Shown here: piece after piece, positions 46,934 through 54,973 of the stretch | Layout: every line of letters starts with the position of its first letter | Numbering within the stretch: position 1 is the stretch's first letter | Source of the DNA: Arcobacter venerupis | Lineage (GTDB): Bacteria; Campylobacterota; Campylobacteria; Campylobacterales; Arcobacteraceae | DNA length: 64,000 nt | Direction: 5' to 3' | NCBI RefSeq assembly: GCF_013201665.1 | Contig: NZ_CP053840.1 | Coordinates: 1 to 64,000, forward strand | Notes under the pieces: generated by a model | Told to the model about the DNA's origin: nothing | The model's database searches: none | Seen by the model: the letters and a program-made list of their open reading frames with translations, nothing else | Made by a program: the position numbers and the translations under genes

Positions 46934-47329
46934 TTAGGCAGCCTTTTTTTCAATAATTTTTTTAATAAATGGAGGTGGATTTGTATTTAACATAGTTGTC
47001 AATTTTTTAATTTCTTCTTCAATTGAAACTACATCTTTATATTTAATAGGGAAAATTCCATTGTTTATAATTTTTGCAGCAGCAATTGCTCCAATATTTG
47101 TAAAATAAACAATATCTATACCTTTTAATAATTCAACAGTTTTATCAGTATCTTTATCTTCAATTTTTATGATTTCACAAACAGTTGTTGACTCTTTACC
47201 TACTTCATAAACTGCAAATTGTTTTGCACTTCCAAAGTGTGAGTCAATATTTTCTAAATCACTTGTAGCAAAAGCAATTCTAACAGTTCCACTTGTTGGT
47301 TGGTTTGTTTGTATTTTTATACTTTTCAT
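46934..47329 (-). CDS. nifX: NifX, FeMo-co precursor-binding protein
   Basis: A 131-residue protein of the dinitrogenase iron-molybdenum cofactor-binding family: RIAFATSDLENIDSHFGSAKQF (near 17-38), IDIVYFTNIGAIAAAKIINNG (near 71-91), and LNTNPPPFIKKII near the end, as in NifX. It holds NifB-co or a VK-cluster between NifB and NifEN. It is the first gene of the operon that runs to rpoN, with a sigma-54 promoter 38 bases upstream. Confidence 0.93.
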   Translation of the reverse strand: MKSIKIQTNQPTSGTVRIAFATSDLENIDSHFGSAKQFAVYEVGKESTTVCEIIKIEDKDTDKTVELLKGIDIVYFTNIGAIAAAKIINNGIFPIKYKDVVSIEEEIKKLTTMLNTNPPPFIKKIIEKKAA

Positions 47330-47364
47330 CTTACTATCCTAAAAGTTATATTCTTTTAGGATAT

Positions 47365-47381
47365 ATGCAATTAGTGTTCCA
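47365..47381 (-). promoter_or_regulatory. Sigma-54 promoter of the nifX-rpoN operon
   Basis: The minus strand reads TGGAACACTAATTGCAT with GG-N10-GC spacing. GC lies 38 bases before the nifX ATG. Read-through would express rpoN. Confidence 0.85.
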
Positions 47382-47393
47382 TAAAATTAAATT

Positions 47394-48647
47394 TTATTTT
47401 CCTATGGCAAAAAGATAAAAAATATTGTTTTTTGTCTCTAAAAAATCTTTACAAGAATCATCAAAATATGCACCAATTCCACTACAATTCAAGTTCAAAG
47501 TTGTTGCTCTTAAATATAAAATATGAGCAATAAAACCTGTAAGAATATAGCAATAGAAGTAGTTGTGACCAACTTTACTTGTAAAAATCAGTGTAAAGGA
47601 GCTTTGGCCTGAGAGTTTTTGATTTAAGGCAAGATTTGTCATTTTATCTTTGAAATCACCTTGTTTTATTAAGCTTACATTTTTGTAAAGACCTTTACTT
47701 ATCCCTTGAATATTATTATTAACAAAATATATTTCAATGCCAAATTTATTTGCAAAATCAAAAATATTTTTTGTAATAAATAAAAAATCCTCTTCTGAAA
47801 TGGATTCATTTATAAATGCTCTGATTGAACGTCTATTATTTATGGCATTTTCAAGTTGTTCATTTTGAATATCATTTAGTAAGTTTATATTTGGTATTTT
47901 TTCATATTCATCTTTTTGACAATCTTTATAAAAATTTTCTACAAAAAGTTCTTTTAATTGATAATCACAAGCAGATATATTTATTATTGGTGACCTTAGT
48001 TTTTTTGGTTCGTTTGTTTTATCAGATTTTACAGTGATACTTGTATAAAAAGATTCATAATTATCAAAGGAAAACTCTTCATTTAAACTGTTTTTATCAA
48101 AATTAAAATCAATCTCGTACTCTAAATCTGTTAATTCTAAAGCTGAAATAATTGAGCCTAATTGGTGACCAGTATCAAGTAAAAGGTATCTTATTGCTCT
48201 TTTTTCATATTTCCATACGCTTCTAAAATAAGCATTTGAGATTAAAATTACAAATTTTCTTTGAACTTTTTCTTTAAAATAAAATTCAACTCCATCATTA
48301 CTTAATTCATGAATTAAAGTAAGATTGTTTTCAAGTGCTTCATAGTGATAAATTCCACTTATGAAACCTTTTACAGCACGAATCTGAATATAAATCTCAC
48401 AAGGATATAAGCCTCCAGCACTTGGATTTGCCCTTAAATCAACTTTTTCTTTTCCATAGGTTTTTGTTGCGGTGATTTTCCCGAAGTTTTTTATAAATTT
48501 TAACTCCTCATAATCATCAAGATTAAATCTTTGATAAAAATGAGGATATTTTTTATAAGCTCTGGGTTGAGTTCTATAATCTATAAAGTTTGCTTGATTA
48601 AAATACTTTTTTTGATTTATATCAGTTTGGTCATGATAAATTTGCAT
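47394..48647 (-). CDS. SagB/nitroreductase-family protein, double domain, nif-linked
   Basis: A 417-residue protein. The N-terminal nitroreductase domain (about 60-220) has VDLRANPSAGGLYPCEIYI near 68-86 and AIRYLLLDTGHQLGSIISAL (near 150-169). The C-terminal domain (about 255-417) starts NAINNRRSIRAF near 258. SagB-type proteins are FMN dehydrogenases in peptide azoline synthesis; no precursor peptide or cyclodehydratase is seen here, so the substrate is unknown. It overlaps the ankyrin gene by 17 bases and lies in the nifN operon. Confidence 0.75.
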   Translation of the reverse strand: MQIYHDQTDINQKKYFNQANFIDYRTQPRAYKKYPHFYQRFNLDDYEELKFIKNFGKITATKTYGKEKVDLRANPSAGGLYPCEIYIQIRAVKGFISGIYHYEALENNLTLIHELSNDGVEFYFKEKVQRKFVILISNAYFRSVWKYEKRAIRYLLLDTGHQLGSIISALELTDLEYEIDFNFDKNSLNEEFSFDNYESFYTSITVKSDKTNEPKKLRSPIINISACDYQLKELFVENFYKDCQKDEYEKIPNINLLNDIQNEQLENAINNRRSIRAFINESISEEDFLFITKNIFDFANKFGIEIYFVNNNIQGISKGLYKNVSLIKQGDFKDKMTNLALNQKLSGQSSFTLIFTSKVGHNYFYCYILTGFIAHILYLRATTLNLNCSGIGAYFDDSCKDFLETKNNIFYLFAIGK

Positions 48648-49074
48648 TTTTTAGTAGTTTTACAATTTTTGGAGTTACAGCTAAATCGATTGCTTTAAAT
48701 CCATCTAAGCTTTCAAAGTCAGTTCTTGCATTGTGTTTTAAAAGTAATTCTACAAAATCATCTTTTCCAGCACTTGCACAATACATTAATGCAGTCACAT
48801 CATTTACATTTTGTGAATCTATATCAATTCCAGCTTTTACCAAAGCTTCAAAACATTCATAAGAGTTCCCAAAACAGGCATTCCAAAGTGCTGAATTTCC
48901 ATCTACATTTTTGATATTTAAATCGGCATTTAAAGATAATAATTCATCAACTATTACGATATTAGCTTCTCTACTTGCTTTCATAAGTGGAGAATTTCCA
49001 TATTTCCCTACGGCATTTAAATCATTAATTGGATATTCATTTTGGATAAGCCACTCTTTTAATAGAGTTGTCAT
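48631..49074 (-). CDS. Ankyrin-repeat protein of nif operon
   Basis: A 147-residue protein with about four ankyrin repeats: GNSPLMKASREANIVIVDEL near 26-45, GNSALWNACFGNSYECFEAL near 59-78, VTALMYCASAGKDDFVELLL (near 92-111). There is no signal peptide. It probably mediates protein-protein contacts. It lies two bases after a peroxiredoxin-like gene and overlaps the SagB-like gene. Its partner is unknown. Confidence 0.85.
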   Translation of the reverse strand: MTTLLKEWLIQNEYPINDLNAVGKYGNSPLMKASREANIVIVDELLSLNADLNIKNVDGNSALWNACFGNSYECFEALVKAGIDIDSQNVNDVTALMYCASAGKDDFVELLLKHNARTDFESLDGFKAIDLAVTPKIVKLLKNANLS

Positions 49075-49075
49075 A

Positions 49076-49597
49076 TCAAATACCCATCCAGTTTTCGTGA
49101 GTGTGACCTGTTGGTTTAAAATTTACAACTTCATTTAAAGTAATAGAAAAATCATCTACTTTAAAATCTTCTTCTAAATCTGAGGGAATCTCTTTGTATT
49201 TTATAACTCCCTCTTTGTCAATAACAAAAATTGAGTTTGCAAGCATTGAATCATCAATATTTACACCAAATTTAAGAGAAAAGTTTTTAAAATCGTTTGA
49301 AATAAAATCTTTTTCTAAAGCAAATTTCTCTGCAATATCTTCTATTTGTTCTTCATCGCTTGAAGTAATAATATAAGCATTAACTTTTCTTTTTGTTGTA
49401 TTTATTACTTTATGTATTTCACTACTATATTTATTAATATCATTTAAAGTAATCATAACTTGAACAGCAGGAGCCATTAAACCAATTACTTTATCTTCAT
49501 TATTAACCATTTTCACTCTAACAGCAGGTGCTTCACCTTCAACTTTTCTATCTTTTTTTCCTAAAGTATAGTTTTTATTTTTGTATGTAACTTCCAT
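49076..49597 (-). CDS. Peroxiredoxin-fold protein without catalytic Cys, nifN operon (copy 1)
   Basis: A 173-residue protein with no Cys at all. The outline follows Tpx: PAVQVMITLNDINKYSSEI near 43-61 replaces the TPxC loop, NDFKNFSLKFGVNIDDSML (near 101-119) and NSIFVIDKEGVIKYKEIP (near 121-138) match the later strands. It ends PTGHTHENWMGI, a His-rich tail. It is related to the proteins at 14221 and 49598. It directly abuts the next gene. Not a peroxidase by sequence; role unknown. Confidence 0.65.
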   Translation of the reverse strand: MEVTYKNKNYTLGKKDRKVEGEAPAVRVKMVNNEDKVIGLMAPAVQVMITLNDINKYSSEIHKVINTTKRKVNAYIITSSDEEQIEDIAEKFALEKDFISNDFKNFSLKFGVNIDDSMLANSIFVIDKEGVIKYKEIPSDLEEDFKVDDFSITLNEVVNFKPTGHTHENWMGI

Positions 49598-49975
49598 TTA
49601 TAAAATTTCCTTGTGTATTATTTGACAATCTTTATTTATCATTATTAAAGATTTTATTAATTTATTCTCATTGTCTTTTAGATTAAATATTTTTGCAAAT
49701 GATTTAAAATCATTAGATACCATTGTTTCATTTAACTCAAATTTGTCTAGAACATTTTTTATCTCTTCTTTTGAACTTGAAGTTATAATAAAACACTCAA
49801 TATCATTTTTTGAACAGTGAATGCTATTTTTTATTTGCTCATTAAACTCATCAATATTTGGTAAAGTAATGATGATTTGTGCATTTAGTCTTGGCATTCC
49901 TATTAATTTCATTGTTTCATTTAACATTTTTACACTTGTAAATGGAACTAATTGTAAAGTTGGATTAATGCTCAT
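49598..49975 (-). CDS. Short peroxiredoxin-fold protein, nifN operon (copy 2)
   Basis: About 125 residues, a shorter relative of the 49076 protein: AQIIITLPNIDEFNEQIKNS (near 33-52) and VSNDFKSFAKIFNLKDNENK (near 86-105), then SLIMINKDCQIIHKEIL at the end. The N-terminal strand and C-terminal tail are missing. No TPxC motif. A TTG at 49981 is possible, but AGGAG six bases before the ATG at 49975 fixes the start. It overlaps the nifN stop by 11 bases. Confidence 0.65.
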   Translation of the reverse strand: MSINPTLQLVPFTSVKMLNETMKLIGMPRLNAQIIITLPNIDEFNEQIKNSIHCSKNDIECFIITSSSKEEIKNVLDKFELNETMVSNDFKSFAKIFNLKDNENKLIKSLIMINKDCQIIHKEIL

Positions 49976-51260
49976 TTTCAACTCCTAATTTATGATGATT
50001 TATCAAATTTGCTAATTCAAAAAGCAAATATGAGCTTCCCTCATATAAAATGTCATTTTTTAGTTGGTTTCCTAAGCTTTCAAAATCAGGATAACCACGA
50101 ACTAACAAGGCTTTTTTGTGTTTAATTGCAAGTCTTTCTGCATGAAAATTTGATATAACTAAATCACTCTCATGCAAAAATGATTCCACATCTTCAAAAT
50201 CCCCAATCATAAGATTATCACATGGAATTTCATCTAATAAATCATTTCTATGAGTGGTTACTATGGCTTTAATATGAGCCCCTGCTTCAATGATTGTATT
50301 TGCTACACTAATAGCTTGGTCAGGCTCAAGGGCAATTACAACATTTGCGCTTCCAATAACAAAGTGAGTATCTAAAAGTGCATCTTGGTGTCTTTTTCTC
50401 CACCTTACAATTGAAGGATGTGGTTGAGAAATATTTTTTACTTTGCATAAGATTTTGAAGAATTTATCACTTGCTTCTAATCCACCTAAAGAATCAAAGT
50501 GAAATAGTTTTATATTTGGATTTTTTTCAAGAATTTTTTCACCACATTTTTCTACACTTTTACCAATTGTAAAAACAAGTGAAGAACTGCCTAGTTTTTT
50601 AATATCCTCCACAGATATTCCACCACTTGTTAGTGCACCTTGTTTTAATCCTAAATGACCATCAAGTGATTCACTTAAATCTGGAAGTGAAAAAACTTCA
50701 TAACCAAATAAAGAGATAGTATCTTTGATTTTTTCCACTTCTATTGGTTTTAAATTTACATTTGGGATTATTAGAGCTTTATTTGAGTCAATTTCACTTG
50801 AAGATTGAACTAATTGTTGAATTATTGCTTCAATAGATTTTGAAAAACCACTCTCAATTGAGCCTTCAAAATCAGGAGTATTTACATAAACCATTTGTTG
50901 AATATCTTCAACAAGTTTACTTGCACCCTTAATGTCATCACCTTTTGTTTCAGTAAGACCAGTTGTAAAGAGTCCCACTAAATCAGGTTTTACCTTTGCA
51001 GTGATATTTTTAATACTCTCAGAAATGGCATAATCTCCACCATCAATAACAGCTGTAATATCATTTACAGCTGTTGTTTGAACTGCGATTGGGTCATTAA
51101 AATGTCTTGTGAAAAATACTTTAGAAAAAGAAGCACAGCCTTGAGCACCGTGCATTAAAGGCATACAGTTTTTTATACCTAAGAAGCATAACATTGCTCC
51201 CATTGGTTGAGATAATTTTATTGGATTTAATTGTAAAGGTTTTGCTGATATTGCTTCCAT
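49965..51260 (-). CDS. nifN: FeMo-co scaffold subunit NifN
   Basis: A 431-residue NifK-like protein: LQLNPIKLSQPMGAMLCFLG (near 9-28), HGAQGCASFSKVFFTRHF near 37-54, and LFTTGLTETKGDDI near 98-111. It forms the alpha2-beta2 scaffold with NifE on which FeMo-co is finished. The sigma-54 promoter lies 36 bases upstream. Downstream genes (two peroxiredoxin-like, ankyrin, SagB-like) follow with overlaps. Confidence 0.95.
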   Translation of the reverse strand: MEAISAKPLQLNPIKLSQPMGAMLCFLGIKNCMPLMHGAQGCASFSKVFFTRHFNDPIAVQTTAVNDITAVIDGGDYAISESIKNITAKVKPDLVGLFTTGLTETKGDDIKGASKLVEDIQQMVYVNTPDFEGSIESGFSKSIEAIIQQLVQSSSEIDSNKALIIPNVNLKPIEVEKIKDTISLFGYEVFSLPDLSESLDGHLGLKQGALTSGGISVEDIKKLGSSSLVFTIGKSVEKCGEKILEKNPNIKLFHFDSLGGLEASDKFFKILCKVKNISQPHPSIVRWRKRHQDALLDTHFVIGSANVVIALEPDQAISVANTIIEAGAHIKAIVTTHRNDLLDEIPCDNLMIGDFEDVESFLHESDLVISNFHAERLAIKHKKALLVRGYPDFESLGNQLKNDILYEGSSYLLFELANLINHHKLGVENEH

Positions 51261-51293
51261 AATATTTCCTTGAATGGATAATTATGGAAGATT

Positions 51294-51310
51294 ATGCAAG
51301 AACTATTCCT
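51294..51310 (-). promoter_or_regulatory. Sigma-54 promoter of the nifN operon
   Basis: The minus strand reads AGGAATAGTTCTTGCAT with GG-N10-GC spacing. GC lies 36 bases before the nifN ATG. Confidence 0.85.
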
Positions 51311-51313
51311 AAG

Positions 51314-52576
51314 TTATAACTCAACTTTTATTTTTACTTCATCTTTGCCTTCAAACTGCTTTTTATCTGCATTTTCAACAATCAGTTTAGAGATTTTATC
51401 TGTAACTAGGGCTACATCATGAGATTCCGTAGCAATACTTGCATTGACTTGTGTTTGTCTATCTAAAAGGTTTATTGCATCATTAATTTGAACTATTCCA
51501 TCTAATTGTTCTTTTGATGCAAATTGAATATCTTGAATAATATTTGTAGTATGGGAAATATTTTCACTTAAATCTCTATATCCACTTATCATTTTATTTG
51601 CAATATTTTTTCCATTATTTGCTTTTATAGTTGCAATTTCAACTATATTTTTTATCTCTTTAGCTGCCTCTGCACTTCTAGCAGCAAGATTTCTTACCTC
51701 AGCTGCTACTACGGCAAAACCACGACCGGCTTCGCCAGCTGTTGCTGCTTCAACAGCTGCATTTAAAGAAAGTATATTTGTTTGAAAAGCAATTTGGTCA
51801 ATAATACTAATTGCTTCACTTATTGAATTTACTTGAGTATTTATCTCTTCCATAGCGACCGTTGTTTGATTCGCTAAATTTTCACCAGTATTTGTGGCTG
51901 TGATTAGTTCATCTGAAAGTTTTGCCATTTTAGCGATATTTTCTGTGTTATTTTTAATATTACTTGTTATTTGCTCCATAGCAGCAGCTGATTGTTCAAG
52001 GCTTACTGCTGCTTCGTTAGAACTTTGATTTAATTTATCTACATTTGTTAATAAAATATCTGAAGTTCTGTCGAGTGTTAGTCCATTTTCTTTATTCTCT
52101 TTTAACATTAAAGTAATAGTTCCTCTTAAAGTATTTACTCCCTCTATTAGCATTTTGAATTCGCCTTTTAGGTTTGGAATTTCAACTTTTCTTAAATAAT
52201 TATGTTTTGAATACTCTGCTAATACGTCTAAAATTGTTTGTACCATATATTTTAAATGATCAACCAAATTATTAAAAGTTTTAGCAATGTAATTTAATTT
52301 CTCATTTGAAGTTTTTGTATGATAGATTTTATCATTTATATTTCCATCAGATAATTTCTCTGAAATTAACATAATTTCACCATAAACCTTCAGTTCTTCA
52401 TCATTTTTTATTCTTAAAGAAGAAGAAATTTTTTCAAGTTTCTTTTTAATTTCTAAATTAAAACCTGAACAAGTTCCCTCTATGTGAGGTATAGAGTTAA
52501 TATTATTGTTTATAAAAGAGTCTATATCATCTAAAGCTTTTAAGATAGCTTCATTACCTTTATTTGGGAAAAACAT
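51314..52576 (-). CDS. Soluble methyl-accepting chemotaxis protein lacking PAS
   Basis: A 420-residue protein without membrane helices. The N-terminal helical region (about 1-150) includes a HAMP-like [20 protein letters not shown] (near 66-85), and the signalling domain has [19 protein letters not shown] near 246-264. Its signalling half is nearly the same as that of the protein at 41519. The PAS sensor is on a separate gene just upstream (52587), so sensor and signaller are split. It lies between nifE and nifN and contains a TGT-N10-ACA site. Confidence 0.9.
   Translation of the reverse strand: MFFPNKGNEAILKALDDIDSFINNNINSIPHIEGTCSGFNLEIKKKLEKISSSLRIKNDEELKVYGEIMLISEKLSDGNINDKIYHTKTSNEKLNYIAKTFNNLVDHLKYMVQTILDVLAEYSKHNYLRKVEIPNLKGEFKMLIEGVNTLRGTITLMLKENKENGLTLDRTSDILLTNVDKLNQSSNEAAVSLEQSAAAMEQITSNIKNNTENIAKMAKLSDELITATNTGENLANQTTVAMEEINTQVNSISEAISIIDQIAFQTNILSLNAAVEAATAGEAGRGFAVVAAEVRNLAARSAEAAKEIKNIVEIATIKANNGKNIANKMISGYRDLSENISHTTNIIQDIQFASKEQLDGIVQINDAINLLDRQTQVNASIATESHDVALVTDKISKLIVENADKKQFEGKDEVKIKVEL
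51401..51416. promoter_or_regulatory. Possible NifA binding site (UAS) for nifN, inside MCP gene
   Basis: TGT-AACTAGGGCT-ACA, an exact TGT-N10-ACA, lies about 92-107 bases upstream of the nifN -24 element, the usual distance. Exact matches were not seen at the other sigma-54 promoters, so chance cannot be excluded. Confidence 0.4.
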
Positions 52577-52586
52577 AGGAAAGTCC

Positions 52587-52970
52587 TTATTTTAGTGATT
52601 TATATAAAAATTCTGCATTTCTTATTTCATCTTGAGTTGGACTAACTCTTACTGAAATATATCGTATTTTCCCATCATGAGTTTTAGATGGATATGCAGT
52701 TGCATTTACCCAATAAAAATCACCATTTTTTGTCTTGTTTTTTACTATTCCCTTCCAGACGTTACCAGATTGAATAGTTTTCCATAAATCTTCAAAAGCA
52801 GCTTTTGGCATATCGGGATGCCTAACCATATTATGAGGCTGACCAATTAGTTCATCTTTTGTGTAACCAGCAATAGAGCAGAAGTCATCATTTGCATAAA
52901 CAATGATACCTTTTTCATTAGTTTCAGAAACAATCATAGTGTTTCTATTTAGTTTTATTTCCTCTTTCAT
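52587..52970 (-). CDS. Stand-alone Aer-type PAS sensor
   Basis: A 127-residue single PAS domain of the Aer type: [20 protein letters not shown] (near 24-43), [18 protein letters not shown] (near 46-63), and [19 protein letters not shown] near 72-90, the FAD-binding pattern of aerotaxis sensors. It ends 10 bases before the MCP gene and presumably works with it in redox or oxygen taxis. Confidence 0.9.
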   Translation of the reverse strand: MKEEIKLNRNTMIVSETNEKGIIVYANDDFCSIAGYTKDELIGQPHNMVRHPDMPKAAFEDLWKTIQSGNVWKGIVKNKTKNGDFYWVNATAYPSKTHDGKIRYISVRVSPTQDEIRNAEFLYKSLK

Positions 52971-53118
52971 TTCTTTGTACCACTCTTTATATTAAATTAA
53001 TTCCATACCTCTAAGTCAAATTTAAAATCTATTAATAAAAATTAATAAACTAATAAATTATATCACAGAAAAAGTAGATTAATTATTCAATAAAATAAAA
53101 AATAAAAGTTAAAAAAAA

Positions 53119-54465
53119 CTATTTATCTAACCAAGGTTCAGGTGCACCTACCACTTTAAATACTTTGTTATTTACGGCATTACAAACATCAATTGCTAGA
53201 TTTACAAGTCCTGCATATGCTCCATAAGATACTTTTTTCTCTTGGTTTACATCTACAAAGGCTACTTTCTTCTTAATAGCTGTATATAAACTTCTTCCAC
53301 CTGCTAGTAAAATATCAATTTTATGTTCATCTATTAATTGAGCTTGTTCAACTCCTGGGTTTGTTATTAGGATTTTTACATATTGTGCACAAATCTCTTT
53401 ATCTTCTAAAGTTGCTTTTTGAACGCTAGTTGCAACAACATCAACTCCTATATCTTGTAAAGCAGAAGCTATCGACCAAGTTTTATTTCCACCTGTATTT
53501 AAAATAGCTTTTTTACCCTCTAATATTTTTCTATAAGGGATTAAAATCTCTTCAAGTTTTGCTTCTTCTTCTGCAATTAAAGCTTCAGCTCGAGCTGTTA
53601 GTGCTTCATCACCAAAAGCATTTACAATACTTCTTATTGCATTTGATGTGTCACGTTTACCATAAAATGAGATAGAGATATATGGAATTTGATATTTCTC
53701 TTGCATTTTTCTAGTTAATGAAATTAGTGATTTTGCACAAACAATAACATTTAACTTTGCTGTATGAGCCATTTGAATATTTTCTATTCTTCCATCACCT
53801 GCTAGTGTTGAAATTACTTTTATCCCTATTTTTTCTAAAAGTGGTGTGTATTGCCACATATCACCTGTAACATTGTATTCACCAATTAAATTTATTCCAA
53901 AAGGATGAATCTCTTCAGGTTCTTTTGTTCCAATTAATTGGTGTAAAACTGATTCTCCACCAAGTCTTGAACCTAAATTTTTACCACCAACGAAACCAGG
54001 AGAGTGAATAACAACAATTGGAATACCATGTTTCTTTTCCATTCTTCCACAAACATTGTCCATGTCATCACCAATCATGGCTGTAACACAAGTTTCATAT
54101 ACAAAAATACCTTTTGGTTTTTTATTTTCAACTATATAATCAATAGACTCTTCAAGTTTTTTATCTCCACCAAAAATGATGTCATTTGTATTAACATCAG
54201 TTGTGTAACCCATAACTGTGTTATTTTCCCCTTTATGAGAAGTAAGAGTTTGTCTAGTTTCCCATGAAGCTCCTATACAAGTTGCAGGTGAATGAACTAA
54301 ATGAATAACATCTGCAAATGGAAAAAGTGAAATTTGTGCTCCCTCAAATGCACAACCACCACTTGTTGCTCCTGGTTTTGGTTTATCACATGAAGATTTT
54401 TTTGTTTTATTATGTGAGCAATCGCTTTCGCTCAAGAGTTCTCGAATTAATTTTTTATTTACCAT
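53119..54465 (-). CDS. nifE: FeMo-co scaffold subunit NifE
   Basis: A 448-residue NifD-like protein: TSGGCAFEGAQISLFPFAD near 34-52, HSPATCIGASWETR near 59-72, YETCVTAMIGDDMDNVCG near 119-136, and EYNVTGDMWQ near 195. It pairs with NifN. A longer reading to 54522 exists, but that start would lie upstream of the expected transcript start of the sigma-54 promoter at 54503-54519, so the ATG at 54465 (MVNKKLIRELL) is chosen. It is apparently a single-gene operon. Confidence 0.95.
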   Translation of the reverse strand: MVNKKLIRELLSESDCSHNKTKKSSCDKPKPGATSGGCAFEGAQISLFPFADVIHLVHSPATCIGASWETRQTLTSHKGENNTVMGYTTDVNTNDIIFGGDKKLEESIDYIVENKKPKGIFVYETCVTAMIGDDMDNVCGRMEKKHGIPIVVIHSPGFVGGKNLGSRLGGESVLHQLIGTKEPEEIHPFGINLIGEYNVTGDMWQYTPLLEKIGIKVISTLAGDGRIENIQMAHTAKLNVIVCAKSLISLTRKMQEKYQIPYISISFYGKRDTSNAIRSIVNAFGDEALTARAEALIAEEEAKLEEILIPYRKILEGKKAILNTGGNKTWSIASALQDIGVDVVATSVQKATLEDKEICAQYVKILITNPGVEQAQLIDEHKIDILLAGGRSLYTAIKKKVAFVDVNQEKKVSYGAYAGLVNLAIDVCNAVNNKVFKVVGAPEPWLDK

Positions 54466-54502
54466 AATAGACTCTTTATATTGGATTTTATTAAATAATG
54501 TA

Positions 54503-54519
54503 ATGCAACTTGTATTCCT
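54503..54519 (-). promoter_or_regulatory. Sigma-54 promoter of nifE
   Basis: The minus strand reads AGGAATACAAGTTGCAT with GG-N10-GC spacing. GC lies 40 bases before the nifE ATG. Its -24 element is only 10 bases from that of the opposite promoter. Confidence 0.85.
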
Positions 54520-54527
54520 CACTACTA

Positions 54528-54544
54528 AGGAATACTATTTGCAT
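54528..54544 (+). promoter_or_regulatory. Sigma-54 promoter of the NifX-like/flavodiiron operon
   Basis: The plus strand reads AGGAATACTATTTGCAT with GG-N10-GC spacing. GC lies 32 bases before the ATG at 54574. Confidence 0.85.
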
Positions 54545-54573
54545 ACATAAAAATATAAATAAAAGGAGTTAAA

Positions 54574-54954
54574 ATGATAGCAATACCATTGGATAATGAA
54601 GGATCAACAGAAATTTCTAAACTTTATGGAAACAGCGCATTTTTTGCCTTTTTAGATGAAGAAACAGGAAGTTTTAAAGTTGTAGAAAATCCTGCTTGTG
54701 GAGATGGGCTTAATACTGCAAAATTTATCTCTTCTCAAAATATCGACAGCACAATTTTTTATTATATGGGCGATAAGGTTTATGAATATTTAATTGAAAA
54801 AGGTTTGAAAGTTTATAGCTGTTTAAAAACTCATTTAAGTATAGATGCGATTTATATGCAGTTATCAACTTGTGATTGTATTGAAGTTACAAAAGAAAAT
54901 AGTTCAACACTTTTAGATTCAGGTAATGGCGGTTGTACTTGCAAAGCAAAATAA
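54574..54954 (+). CDS. NifX-family cofactor-binding protein with Cys-rich end
   Basis: A 126-residue protein of the dinitrogenase iron-molybdenum cofactor-binding family: IAIPLDNEGSTEISKLYGNS (near 2-21) and FYYMGDKVYEYLIEKGLKVY (near 63-82). The end is Cys-rich (STCDCIE near 97 and GGCTCKAK). It is related to NifX and NifB C-terminal domains and could carry a FeMo-co precursor or Mo. AAAGGAG precedes the ATG. First gene of a four-gene sigma-54 operon. Confidence 0.85.
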   Translation: MIAIPLDNEGSTEISKLYGNSAFFAFLDEETGSFKVVENPACGDGLNTAKFISSQNIDSTIFYYMGDKVYEYLIEKGLKVYSCLKTHLSIDAIYMQLSTCDCIEVTKENSSTLLDSGNGGCTCKAK

Positions 54955-54973
54955 AAAAAGTAGGTTTTAGTAT

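Noticed and set aside
47394-48647. Peptide natural product (azoline) cluster
   Set aside because: Only the SagB-like gene is present; no cyclodehydratase or precursor peptide was found.
54466-54522. Upstream extension of nifE by 19 codons
   Set aside because: It runs into the sigma-54 promoter at 54503-54519 and cannot be on that transcript.
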